Source: Candidatus Cloacimonadota bacterium (GTDB lineage: Bacteria > Cloacimonadota > Cloacimonadia > Cloacimonadales > Cloacimonadaceae). Taken from it: a DNA stretch of 19,115 nucleotides. Below the pieces are notes generated by a model, which was not told where the DNA came from, made no database searches, and saw only the letters and a program-made list of their open reading frames with translations. The stretch is taken from positions 1 through 19,115 of the forward strand of contig JAEZUG010000031.1 in NCBI GenBank assembly GCA_023421135.1, read 5' to 3'. Shown here in pieces: positions 6,282 through 12,889 of this stretch. Position numbers and translations under genes: made by a program. Positions within the stretch are counted from its first letter, which is position 1. Each line of letters starts with the position of its first letter.

Positions 6282-7370
6282 TTGGTGATTCTACACATCG
6301 TCGGGGCTCGTCCCCAGTTTGTGAAGCTGGCCGCTTTGGTCAGGGCTTTATCAGGTAAGTGCGAGCAGAAGATTGTCCACACCGGGCAGCATTATGACAG
6401 CTCGATGAGTGATACCTTCTTTGATGATTTGGATATTCCCAAACCGGACTATAATCTGGAGGCAGGAAGTGGTTTACAGGGAGCTCAGACGACTCGGATG
6501 CTGGAGGGGATTGAGGAACTCTGTATTAAAGAGCAGCCTGATCTATTGGTCATCTACGGAGATACCAATTCGACTCTGGCTGGTGCTTTGGTTGGTGCTA
6601 AGCTGGGCATCCGAACTGCTCATGTGGAGGCTTGCCTGCGCAGTTTCAACCGCGCCATGCCCGAAGAGATCAATCGCATTGTGGCAGACCACACCAGCGA
6701 CATCCTGCTGTGTCCCACCCAAACCGCCATCGACAACGCCCGTCAAGAAGGCCTTGAAGACAAAGCTTACTTGGTCGGCGATATCATGGTTGATACCGTG
6801 AACTATGGACTGAAGAAAGCCCGCGAATGCTCCACAATCATGGAGGACTTCGGGCTGTTGAAAAAGAAAGGAAGCATTCTAGAGCCAGATCCTTACTATC
6901 TTCTCACTCTGCACAGACCATATAACGTGGATGATCCTGCCAATCTCAAACACATTTTGGATGGACTGAATAGTCTGGGCAAGAAAGTCCTGTTTCCCGT
7001 TCATCCACGTACAAGAAAGGTGATCAATCAGGAGCTAAAGTGCGACTGGATAAACATCATACTGATCGAGCCCCAAGCCTATTTGGACTTTATGATGTTG
7101 CATTCCCATGCCTTGGCGATGATCACCGATTCCGGTGGCGTTCAAAAAGAGGCATATCTGCTGAGTAAACCTTGCATTACTTTGCGCACAGAAACAGAAT
7201 GGGTAGAGACAGTTGAGGCTGGTTGGAACCTGCTGTTGCCTCCACAGAGTCCCGGTTTCCCAAATGATATTGCTGGCTTTACACCACCCTCCCAGCATCC
7301 GGATCTTTATGGGACTGAGGTGGGGAAGAGGATGGCGGAGGTGCTTCTTCCCACAAATGAACACAAATGA
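6282..7370 (+). CDS. wecB: Non-hydrolysing UDP-GlcNAc 2-epimerase (WecB type)
   Basis: This 362-aa GT-B-fold epimerase is expected to convert UDP-GlcNAc to UDP-ManNAc in the cytosol. Motifs are VGARPQFVK (7-15), HTGQHYD (33-39), YGDTNST (92-98), HVEACLRSF (114-122), PEEINR (127-132), HPRTRK and TDSGGVQKEA. The acidic residues corresponding to E. coli WecB D95, E117 and E131 are kept. Two family positions differ: the Gly of HVEAGLRS is Cys118, and the usual HRxEN motif reads HRPYN (211-215), losing its Glu. Start is TTG at 6282 with GGGAGA nine bases upstream; GTG at 6285 is the alternative. The final codons and stop lie inside an ACAAATGA repeat arm. It is distinct from wbjD, so the operon can supply two different epimerised sugars. 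Confidence 0.87.
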   Translation: MVILHIVGARPQFVKLAALVRALSGKCEQKIVHTGQHYDSSMSDTFFDDLDIPKPDYNLEAGSGLQGAQTTRMLEGIEELCIKEQPDLLVIYGDTNSTLAGALVGAKLGIRTAHVEACLRSFNRAMPEEINRIVADHTSDILLCPTQTAIDNARQEGLEDKAYLVGDIMVDTVNYGLKKARECSTIMEDFGLLKKKGSILEPDPYYLLTLHRPYNVDDPANLKHILDGLNSLGKKVLFPVHPRTRKVINQELKCDWINIILIEPQAYLDFMMLHSHALAMITDSGGVQKEAYLLSKPCITLRTETEWVETVEAGWNLLLPPQSPGFPNDIAGFTPPSQHPDLYGTEVGKRMAEVLLPTNEHK

Positions 7371-7400
7371 AAGATCACAAATAGACACGAATGAATCTGA
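7351..7400 (+). repeat. Solo ACAAATGA-type repeat arm
   Basis: This stretch consists of degenerate ~10-nt steps: ACAAATGA, ACACAAATGA, then CACAAATAG and ACACGAATGA. It is a further spelling of the short-period arms that flank GxxExxY genes here, and encodes the C-terminal residues and stop (7368-7370) of the wecB-type gene. I find no inverted partner downstream in this window. Confidence 0.55.
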
Positions 7401-7464
7401 CCGGAGGTATTGTCGATTATGAGTAAGATTGTTATCTGTAAGCTGGCTCCAAGACAATTGGGAC

Positions 7465-7482
7465 GCCAAACTCCGATTTGGC
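7465..7482. repeat. Small perfect hairpin in the region upstream of the secreted-protein gene
   Basis: GCCAAA and TTTGGC form a 6-bp perfect stem around CTCCGA. The hairpin lies in a stretch (7401-7532) that is open in frame with the next gene but precedes its signal peptide. It looks like an intergenic repeat rather than coding sequence; there is no T-run, so it is not a terminator. Confidence 0.4.
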
Positions 7483-7532
7483 AGAATGTTATCCTTGTAA
7501 CTGGTGTAATTGGAAGATGGAGAGAGTTACGG

Positions 7533-8738
7533 ATGTTGAGGGATATTGGCTTCATGATTCTCTGTCTTCTCATTGTAAGCATGGTTTCGCAGCTTACCGC
7601 TGATACAATTTCCTCATGGGGATTCAACTATACCTCGACTCCTACTGCTGGGACTCTGATTTACTCAGACGAAGGAACTGCTTCGTTGACTTATAACTAC
7701 GCAGGTGGATATGAGATTAACCCTTATGGAACAGATGTGAATCAAGAGGATAGCAGTAATCCAAACAAGTGCTTCCTTCTTTGGCCTAGTGAATCGACAG
7801 ATAGTGGGCAGATATTACTTAATTGCAACACCTTAGGTTTTACTGATATCCAGCTTTCATACGCTACTTACAGATCTGTTACTGGAGCGTATAAATGGAA
7901 CAATCTATATTATTCCACTGATAATGGAGCCACTTTCTCGAGTAAAATAGAGTTGCAAAACACCGTTGTAGGTGCCTGGAATACAATCAACTTTGACTTA
8001 AAAGGAGTACAAGGAGTTAACAATCTTGGGAGTGTTGTGCTTAGACTCGTTCTATCCTCTTCTACTCACAAAGGTTTCAATCGCATTGACAACTTAAAAA
8101 TTACCGGCATTCCCATCCAGGAAACCCTGCCCTGCGAGCTTCATGCCTTTACAGCTTCACCGAGCGTCCAAAACTCTGTGAATCTTTCCTGGATCACACA
8201 TTCTGAGACTGGTTTGCTAGGCTTCAAGCTCTACCGCAACAACACCAACAATCTGAGCAGTGCAATTCAGGTCAGTCCTCTGATCTCTGCCTCAAACAGC
8301 TCAACTACTCAAACTTATTGCTATATTGATACAGAGTTGAGCCAAGCCGGAACATATTACTACTGGCTGGAGATCATGGAAGGCAGCGGATTCTCCAGCT
8401 ACACTCAACCAGTAACCCTACTTTGGAACCCGGTGTCTCAACCGGATCCACCTCCCTGTTTCGATGATAACGTCTTTCGGGTCTATCCCAATCCTTTTAA
8501 TGCTGATACAACAATCCACTACGAATTAAGCAAGGCATCAGATATGAGTCTTGAAGTCTTCAATGCCAGGGGTCAGAAGATACGTACCTTAGAGCAATCC
8601 TCGCGTCCGGCCGGCTCTTATAATGTTGTATGGGATGGCCTTGATGGTAACGGGAGCCTTTGTGCTTCCGGTGTTTATCGCCTTGTGCTGGTTCATGACG
8701 GCATACGCAGTGAAAGGAAAGTGATACTTTTACAGTGA
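7533..8738 (+). CDS. Secreted protein with FN3-like and C-terminal sorting domains
   Basis: Counting from the ATG at 7533 gives a 401-aa protein whose first ~24 residues are a signal peptide (MLRDIGFMILCLLIVSMVSQ, cleaved near LTA). Residues ~25-195 are Ser/Thr/Asn-rich and beta-type, resembling a jelly-roll domain but no family I can name. Residues ~199-300 (LPCELHAFTASPS to the QPVTLLW segment) resemble an FN3-like domain typical next to sorting signals. Residues 315-401 (FRVYPNPFN to the end) are a FlgD-Ig/type IX-like C-terminal sorting domain. The frame is open back to ATG 7419, which has GGAGG (7403-7407) upstream, but that would bury the signal peptide behind 38 residues. It is followed by a strong terminator. 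Probably surface-attached or secreted; role unknown. Confidence 0.78.
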   Translation: MLRDIGFMILCLLIVSMVSQLTADTISSWGFNYTSTPTAGTLIYSDEGTASLTYNYAGGYEINPYGTDVNQEDSSNPNKCFLLWPSESTDSGQILLNCNTLGFTDIQLSYATYRSVTGAYKWNNLYYSTDNGATFSSKIELQNTVVGAWNTINFDLKGVQGVNNLGSVVLRLVLSSSTHKGFNRIDNLKITGIPIQETLPCELHAFTASPSVQNSVNLSWITHSETGLLGFKLYRNNTNNLSSAIQVSPLISASNSSTTQTYCYIDTELSQAGTYYYWLEIMEGSGFSSYTQPVTLLWNPVSQPDPPPCFDDNVFRVYPNPFNADTTIHYELSKASDMSLEVFNARGQKIRTLEQSSRPAGSYNVVWDGLDGNGSLCASGVYRLVLVHDGIRSERKVILLQ

Positions 8739-8765
8739 ATCTATCTTGGTATGTAATCATAATAT

Positions 8766-8793
8766 CCACTCCAATTCGGGGTGGTTTTTTTTT
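8766..8793 (+). terminator. Rho-independent terminator after the secreted-protein gene
   Basis: CCACTCC, loop AATTC, GGGGTGG form a 7-bp stem (one G-U pair), followed directly by nine T residues. It lies 27 bases after the stop at 8738 and should end transcripts from the polysaccharide side. Confidence 0.9.
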
Positions 8794-8966
8794 GCTGTGA
8801 ACGTGGCGTAATCTCAAGAAAAGGACGTAGAATAAGACTATTGAATAATAACCCGTTTCTAGACATTCCGCGATAATTCGTTATAGTACACTCATTACCA
8901 CCTAGTTTTCACATTATGTCATTACTGCGAAGGGGACTGTGTAAAAAGTGGAAGAAAGACCGTCTT

Positions 8967-8995
8967 GAGTCCCAGGGGGACGGTATTTTAGATAG
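8967..8995 (+). repeat. GTCCC/GGGAC repeat, copy 1
   Basis: Direct-orientation copy with the inner palindrome GTCCC-AGG-GGGAC followed by ATTTTAGATAG. Confidence 0.75.
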
Positions 8996-9022
8996 ATTCG
9001 ATGATGATTGCGATGAACCACT

Positions 9023-9049
9023 GAGTCCCATCGGGACGCCATTTTAGTT
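9023..9049 (+). repeat. GTCCC/GGGAC repeat, copy 2
   Basis: Direct-orientation copy with the inner palindrome GTCCC-ATC-GGGAC followed by ATTTTAGTT. It starts 56 bases after copy 1. Confidence 0.75.
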
Positions 9050-9077
9050 AGATAATGCACTATGGAGCTTACACGTA

Positions 9078-9104
9078 ATCTAAAATGCCGTCCCGAAGGG
9101 ACTC
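9078..9104 (-). repeat. GTCCC/GGGAC repeat, copy 3 (inverted)
   Basis: Inverted copy, read on the minus strand as GAGTCCC-TTC-GGGACGGC then ATTTTAGAT. Mirror partner of copy 2. Confidence 0.75.
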
Positions 9105-9131
9105 TATCAGCATGTTTCAAGGATTCGGGTG

Positions 9132-9160
9132 CTATCTAAAATGTCGTCCCGATGGGACTC
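9132..9160 (-). repeat. GTCCC/GGGAC repeat, copy 4 (inverted)
   Basis: Inverted copy, read on the minus strand as GAGTCCC-ATC-GGGACGAC then ATTTTAGATAG. Mirror partner of copy 1. Confidence 0.75.
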
Positions 9161-9308
9161 GGAGCGTGTTTTCACACAGCCTCGAAGGCTGGAATGACAA
9201 AGCGTGAAGTTCGGTGGTAGCAGCACCGTATTTCCGGTGATCGTCTCAATTACGGAACGCAAAATCATATCATGATCCCGATAAAATCGAGGAAGAGCCA
9301 ATAAAAAC

Positions 9309-9337
9309 TTGACAAATCGGCATAGAATATATAGAAG
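9309..9337 (+). promoter_or_regulatory. Candidate sigma-70-type promoter for the 9375 operon
   Basis: A perfect TTGACA (9309-9314) is followed by an AT-rich stretch. TATAGA at 9330-9335 (15-nt spacer) or TAGAAG at 9332-9337 (17-nt spacer) could be the -10 box; neither is strong. It is the only convincing -35 in the gap before the seven-gene operon and lies about 40 bases before its first start. Confidence 0.45.
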
Positions 9338-9374
9338 TAATACAATGGATATATAGACTTTAAAGGGAGCTAAC

Positions 9375-10262
9375 TTGTTACTACAAAAGTATTTTGAAAC
9401 TCGATTAGCTATGATTGAGGATTCTCTGAAGAGTTTCCTGAGCATGGATAAGAGCTGCGACAAGGATCTTGCCGCTGCTATGAATCAGGCTGTTTTCTCC
9501 GGAGGGAAACGCTGGCGCACTTTGCTCTTGGTGGCTACCTACGAGATGCTGACCGGGATGAAGAAAAACCGCAATCTGGATAACGTGCTAGCGGCTGCCT
9601 CAGCGGTTGAGATCATGCATAATGCCGCTTTTGTGCACGATGATTTACCTTGCGTGATGAATCGTAAGGAACGCAGGGGAAGTTCTTCCACGCATATTCA
9701 ATATGGTAACGCTACTGCAATTCTGGCAGGTGACGCCCTTTATACTCTGGCATTTGAGGCCTTGGGCCAGATCAGTGATCCTGCTAAAGGGATCCAGGCG
9801 GTCAGAATACTGGCAAGCTACACTCATTCCTACGGGATGATTGGCGGTCAGGCTATCGCCCTAAGCAATAAGCGTAAGCAGATGAAAATCAACACCCTGC
9901 GGTATATTGACGCCAAGAAGACTGGTGCGCTGCTTCAGGCCTCGGCAGATATTGCCTGTTTACTTGCAAATGCAGATGAGAACACCCGCCAGATCATGAA
10001 TAACTATGCCCTGAATCTCGGCTTGGCATATTGCATGATAGACGATATTGCCGAAGACTATGCCAGGGGCGGAGATGGCTTGGATGGAGACGTGGAATTC
10101 GTTCCCAGCAGCCGTTCCAGCTACACTGGACTTTTAGGCTTTGATAAAGCCCGTAAAATGGTGGAAAAGATGCTGGATGAAGCCGAACGTCTGATCAAGC
10201 CTTTTGATCATAACGATGTTCTAATGGAATTCATCCAGATGATACAGGAGCAAATGCCTTAA
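9375..10262 (+). CDS. Polyprenyl-synthetase-like protein with altered Asp motifs
   Basis: This 295-aa all-alpha protein is of the trans-prenyltransferase family (IspA/GGPPS-like). Kept features are SGGKRWR (42-48), HDDLP (88-92), RRG (100-102), GMIGGQA (154-160), KT (182-183), IDD (222-224) and LLGFDKAR. The first Asp-rich motif, normally DDLPAMDxDDxRRG, reads DDLPCVMNRKERRG: its third Asp is Met95 and the following acidic residues are Asn/Arg/Lys. The second, normally DDILD, reads DDIAED, with Glu227 at the third position. These motifs bind the Mg2+-diphosphate, so catalysis may be altered or lost. The likely start is TTG at 9375 with GGGAG five bases upstream. It heads an envelope operon, so a link to lipid carriers is plausible. 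Confidence 0.82.
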   Translation: MLLQKYFETRLAMIEDSLKSFLSMDKSCDKDLAAAMNQAVFSGGKRWRTLLLVATYEMLTGMKKNRNLDNVLAAASAVEIMHNAAFVHDDLPCVMNRKERRGSSSTHIQYGNATAILAGDALYTLAFEALGQISDPAKGIQAVRILASYTHSYGMIGGQAIALSNKRKQMKINTLRYIDAKKTGALLQASADIACLLANADENTRQIMNNYALNLGLAYCMIDDIAEDYARGGDGLDGDVEFVPSSRSSYTGLLGFDKARKMVEKMLDEAERLIKPFDHNDVLMEFIQMIQEQMP

Positions 10263-10265
10263 CCC

Positions 10266-11060
10266 ATGATTGATATACATACACATCTTGTTCCGGGATT
10301 GGACGATGGCTCTCCGGATCTAAAGACTACTGTGGAGCAACTCACCAAAGCTGCCAGGGCTGGGATCAAGCGGATTTATCTTACTTCTCACTATTTCAAG
10401 GGACATTATGAGTATAGCCGGGAAGTTTACGATACCAAGTTCAAGGAGATCGAATCTGAGCTAGCCAAAGCAGATGTCAAGCTGGAGCTGCGTCCCGGCT
10501 TTGAAGTCTTTGCTCAAGCCGGGATCATCGAGGACGTCATTGCCAAATCCCTCTATCTGGGAGACTCCAAATATGTGTTGGTGGAATCAGATCTAAATGG
10601 TTTACCACCGGACTTTTATACAAGTGTTTATCCCCTGCTGAGAGCTGGCCTAAAGCCGATTCTGGCCCATGCCGAGCGTTATGTCAGCATAATGCAAAAG
10701 CCCACTGATGCCCGAAGCCTGATCGAACGCAATATCTACATGCAAATCAATGCTTCCAGCTTGGTAGGTCAATATGGAGACAAGGTGAAAACCACAGCCA
10801 AGACTCTCATCGAAAATGGCTGGGCTCATTTTGTGGCTTCAGATAATCACGGTAGAACACCTGTTGAAAGCTATCTTGATGCCCACACTTTAATCAGCAG
10901 TAGAATTGATCAAAGAACTGCAGATATGCTCATGAAGGACTTCCCTTCCAGGATTGAAAACAATCTTCAAATCCCCTATCGTTATGTAGATGTTATCCGC
11001 CCCAAGCATCACAGACGCAAACGGCGCAGTTGGTTCAAACGCCTCCTGAGATACCTATGA
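10266..11060 (+). CDS. PHP-domain tyrosine phosphatase (CpsB/YwqE type)
   Basis: This 264-aa metal-dependent phosphatase has DIHTHLVPGLDDGS (3-16), the entry motif of the PHP superfamily in its CpsB/YwqE form. Further metal-ligand motifs are TSHY, RPGFEVF, VLVESD, LAHAERY and ASDNHGR. CpsB enzymes dephosphorylate the tyrosine-rich tail of Wzc/CpsD-type BY-kinases and so control capsule or exopolysaccharide assembly in the cytoplasm. No BY-kinase gene lies in this window; the partner must be elsewhere. The canonical SDAH is SDNH here, a mild change. It begins three bases after the previous stop without a clear ribosome-binding site, suggesting translational coupling. The last ~16 residues are strongly basic (KHHRRKRRSWFKR). 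Confidence 0.87.
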   Translation: MIDIHTHLVPGLDDGSPDLKTTVEQLTKAARAGIKRIYLTSHYFKGHYEYSREVYDTKFKEIESELAKADVKLELRPGFEVFAQAGIIEDVIAKSLYLGDSKYVLVESDLNGLPPDFYTSVYPLLRAGLKPILAHAERYVSIMQKPTDARSLIERNIYMQINASSLVGQYGDKVKTTAKTLIENGWAHFVASDNHGRTPVESYLDAHTLISSRIDQRTADMLMKDFPSRIENNLQIPYRYVDVIRPKHHRRKRRSWFKRLLRYL

Positions 11061-12031
11061 TACGCGTCCTCATCACCGGGATCACCGGTCTGATCGGGAA
11101 AGCGGTGTTGAAAAAGATACTGCTGGCTCATCCCGATTGGCAAGTTACAGCTTTGGTTCGTCCTGGCACCGATCCCTCCAGATTCTCAGAATTTCTCTCT
11201 CAGGTGGAGACCATCGGAATAGACCTGTGTGAGATTCCGAAGCTGATCAGCTTTTGTAAAGAACGGAGCTTTGACTATGTAGTCCACATTGGAGCCCTTC
11301 GCGGCGGCCGTAAGTTCGACAATGAAACCTACTACAAAGCAAATGTCATGTCCACCGAGCAATTGGCAGAGGCATGTTTGGCAAGTGGGGCAGAGCTTTT
11401 GTTCTGCTCATCTGTGGGAGTTTTTGGAGCTATCCCGGAGGAACTGCCGGCTAATAACGATACGACCCGGAATCCCGATAATTACTATCATTACACCAAA
11501 ATACAGGCTGAGAAGATCATTAACCGCCTCGTGATCCGGGGCCTCAAAGCTACTATCCTGCGCCCCTCTATCACCTATGGCACAGGTGATGATGGCTTCC
11601 CCTTTACTCTGGTGAAGCTGGTGGACAAAGGTCTCTTCCCGATGATCAACAAGCGCACCTGGATTCATCTCTGTAACATTGAGACCATCAGCGATGCTTT
11701 TCTTTGGCTACTGGACAATCCTCACAAAAATGCTCTGTGCCTGAATGTATCTGATCGTGAGCCAGTTCAGTTATCAGATCTGGTAAATTTCATCAGCCGC
11801 CAGCTTAAGCAAAAGAACTACAGCACACCACTGAGCTTCGACAGAATGTTCTTTGCTTTGGGAGAATTCTTTGCCCGCAAGCTCAAGAACGAGCTGTGGG
11901 TCAGCCGGTTTCAGCTTATCTCCAGAAGCTGGATTTACGATGTGAGGGACACCTATAACCTGATGGGACTCAAGGAACGTTATACCATACCGGGGATCCT
12001 GGAGACTATTAAGGACTACAAGAGCAGATAG
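11057..12031 (+). CDS. NAD(P)-dependent extended SDR (epimerase/dehydratase)
   Basis: Starting at ATG 11057, which overlaps the previous stop as ATGA, the product is 324 aa. It has the Rossmann motif TGITGLIG (7-14), VVHIGAL-type loop, FCSSVGVFG, the Tyr-xxx-Lys pair in YYHYTKIQAEK and LRPSITYGTGD. These are the parts of an extended SDR sugar-nucleotide epimerase/dehydratase or related reductase. The C-terminal substrate half (NVSDREPVQ onwards) gives no clear subfamily, so the substrate is unknown. A longer reading from a TTG at 11030 is possible but puts residues before the Rossmann strand. It is followed with no gap by the next gene, indicating a single transcript. Confidence 0.82.
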   Translation: MIRVLITGITGLIGKAVLKKILLAHPDWQVTALVRPGTDPSRFSEFLSQVETIGIDLCEIPKLISFCKERSFDYVVHIGALRGGRKFDNETYYKANVMSTEQLAEACLASGAELLFCSSVGVFGAIPEELPANNDTTRNPDNYYHYTKIQAEKIINRLVIRGLKATILRPSITYGTGDDGFPFTLVKLVDKGLFPMINKRTWIHLCNIETISDAFLWLLDNPHKNALCLNVSDREPVQLSDLVNFISRQLKQKNYSTPLSFDRMFFALGEFFARKLKNELWVSRFQLISRSWIYDVRDTYNLMGLKERYTIPGILETIKDYKSR

Positions 12032-12889
12032 ATGGCAATACCAATAATCAACGACTGGCAGAAGTACTTCGAGCATCCTGATGAGGGTTTGGGCTCGTCT
12101 TATGAGAGAATCATATTGAATGGGCTTCTGAGTGAAGTGATTCGTGAGTATGAGATAAAGTCTATATTGGAGACACCCTCCTTTGGTTTCACTGGTCTCA
12201 GTGGGATAAATCTCGTGCAAGCGGCACAGGATGGAGTGAAGGTCTCTCTGGAGGATGACCAGGAGCAGCGCTTGGAGCAGATCCGGGCATTATGGGATGA
12301 TTTGGGCTTGCCGCTGAAGAGCCGCTTGAATCCTGGTTTTGGGCATCTGGACTATCCGGATAGAAGCATTGATATGGCCTTCAATTTTTCGGCTCTATGG
12401 TTTGTGGATGATCTGGCTCTGTTCTTGAAGGAACTTGCCAGAGTTAGTTCCAAGCTCATCTTTCTCTCGGTGCCCAATCGCAGTGGTATCGGATATAAGG
12501 GACAGCTAAAAGGTTATACAAAGGAGAAGTATCCTCAGCTCAAACCAGCGCATATCGATCCCGCCTTTATCATTCACTTACTGAAGAAAGAGGGTTGGAC
12601 TCTGCTCCGCAAAGGCTATTTCGATTGTCCTCTCTGGCCGGATATTGGGATGAGTAAGGAAGAATTCCTGATGAAACACTGCATGATCTGCAAGGTATTG
12701 GGCAAGTGCAAGGTTCCCATCAAGAAAGCAGGGAAAGCTCCACTATGCATCATGGATTATTACAAAGGTAATGATCCGGACTTTCCTCAGCGCATGCTCA
12801 AGTTTAGTGCTTTGGAGCGCTTTGCACCCGACTCTTTTAAGCAGTATTGGGCTCATCATTACTATCTGATCTTCAGTCCCAGGGAATAA
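12032..12889 (+). CDS. Class I methyltransferase-like protein with Cys cluster
   Basis: This 285-aa soluble protein begins directly after the previous TAG. The N-terminal half resembles a class I SAM methyltransferase: SILETPSFGFTGLSG as a divergent motif I, VSLEDDQEQRLEQ as motif II, then HLDYPDRSIDMAFNFSALWF and LKELARVSSKLIFLSVPN as later strands. Motif I lacks the usual GxGxG, so SAM binding is uncertain. After about residue 200 comes a cysteine group, C217-M-I-C220 and C226 with another Cys near 237, that could bind a metal. The substrate is unknown; its neighbours point to a lipid or glycan. The stop overlaps the next start (TAATG). Confidence 0.7.
   Translation: MAIPIINDWQKYFEHPDEGLGSSYERIILNGLLSEVIREYEIKSILETPSFGFTGLSGINLVQAAQDGVKVSLEDDQEQRLEQIRALWDDLGLPLKSRLNPGFGHLDYPDRSIDMAFNFSALWFVDDLALFLKELARVSSKLIFLSVPNRSGIGYKGQLKGYTKEKYPQLKPAHIDPAFIIHLLKKEGWTLLRKGYFDCPLWPDIGMSKEEFLMKHCMICKVLGKCKVPIKKAGKAPLCIMDYYKGNDPDFPQRMLKFSALERFAPDSFKQYWAHHYYLIFSPRE

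Larger units (their letters stand above)
8918..9198. mobile_element. MITE-like symmetric palindromic repeat cluster
   Basis: The outer ends are inverted: 8918-8947 (GTCATT...CTGTGT-AAAA) and the reverse complement of 9169-9198 agree at about 21 of 30 positions. Inside are four copies of a 27-29 nt repeat, consensus roughly GAGTCCCnnnGGGACG then GYATTTTAGATAG. Copies at 8967-8995 and 9023-9049 are on the plus strand; those at 9078-9104 and 9132-9160 are inverted. The copies are placed with exact mirror symmetry, and both side spacers are 27 nt but unrelated in sequence. No transposase is encoded, so this is a non-autonomous or REP/BIME-like element. Confidence 0.6.
8794..9374. other. Gene-free stretch with repeat cluster and promoter
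   Basis: No open frame here looks like a gene. 8794-8917 shows nothing I can interpret. 8918-9198 is the symmetric repeat cluster described separately. 9199-9300 is unremarkable. A candidate promoter for the following operon lies at about 9309-9337. Confidence 0.7.

Noticed and set aside
8967..9160. Four ~28-nt repeats with 27-nt spacers, resembling a short CRISPR array
   Set aside because: Two copies are in one orientation and two inverted, the repeats vary, and no cas gene is present. A symmetric REP/MITE-like cluster explains it better.
8914..9463. Two minus-strand open frames of 68 and 118 codons
   Set aside because: They are made largely of the palindromic repeats and the start of the polyprenyl synthetase gene; translations look random.
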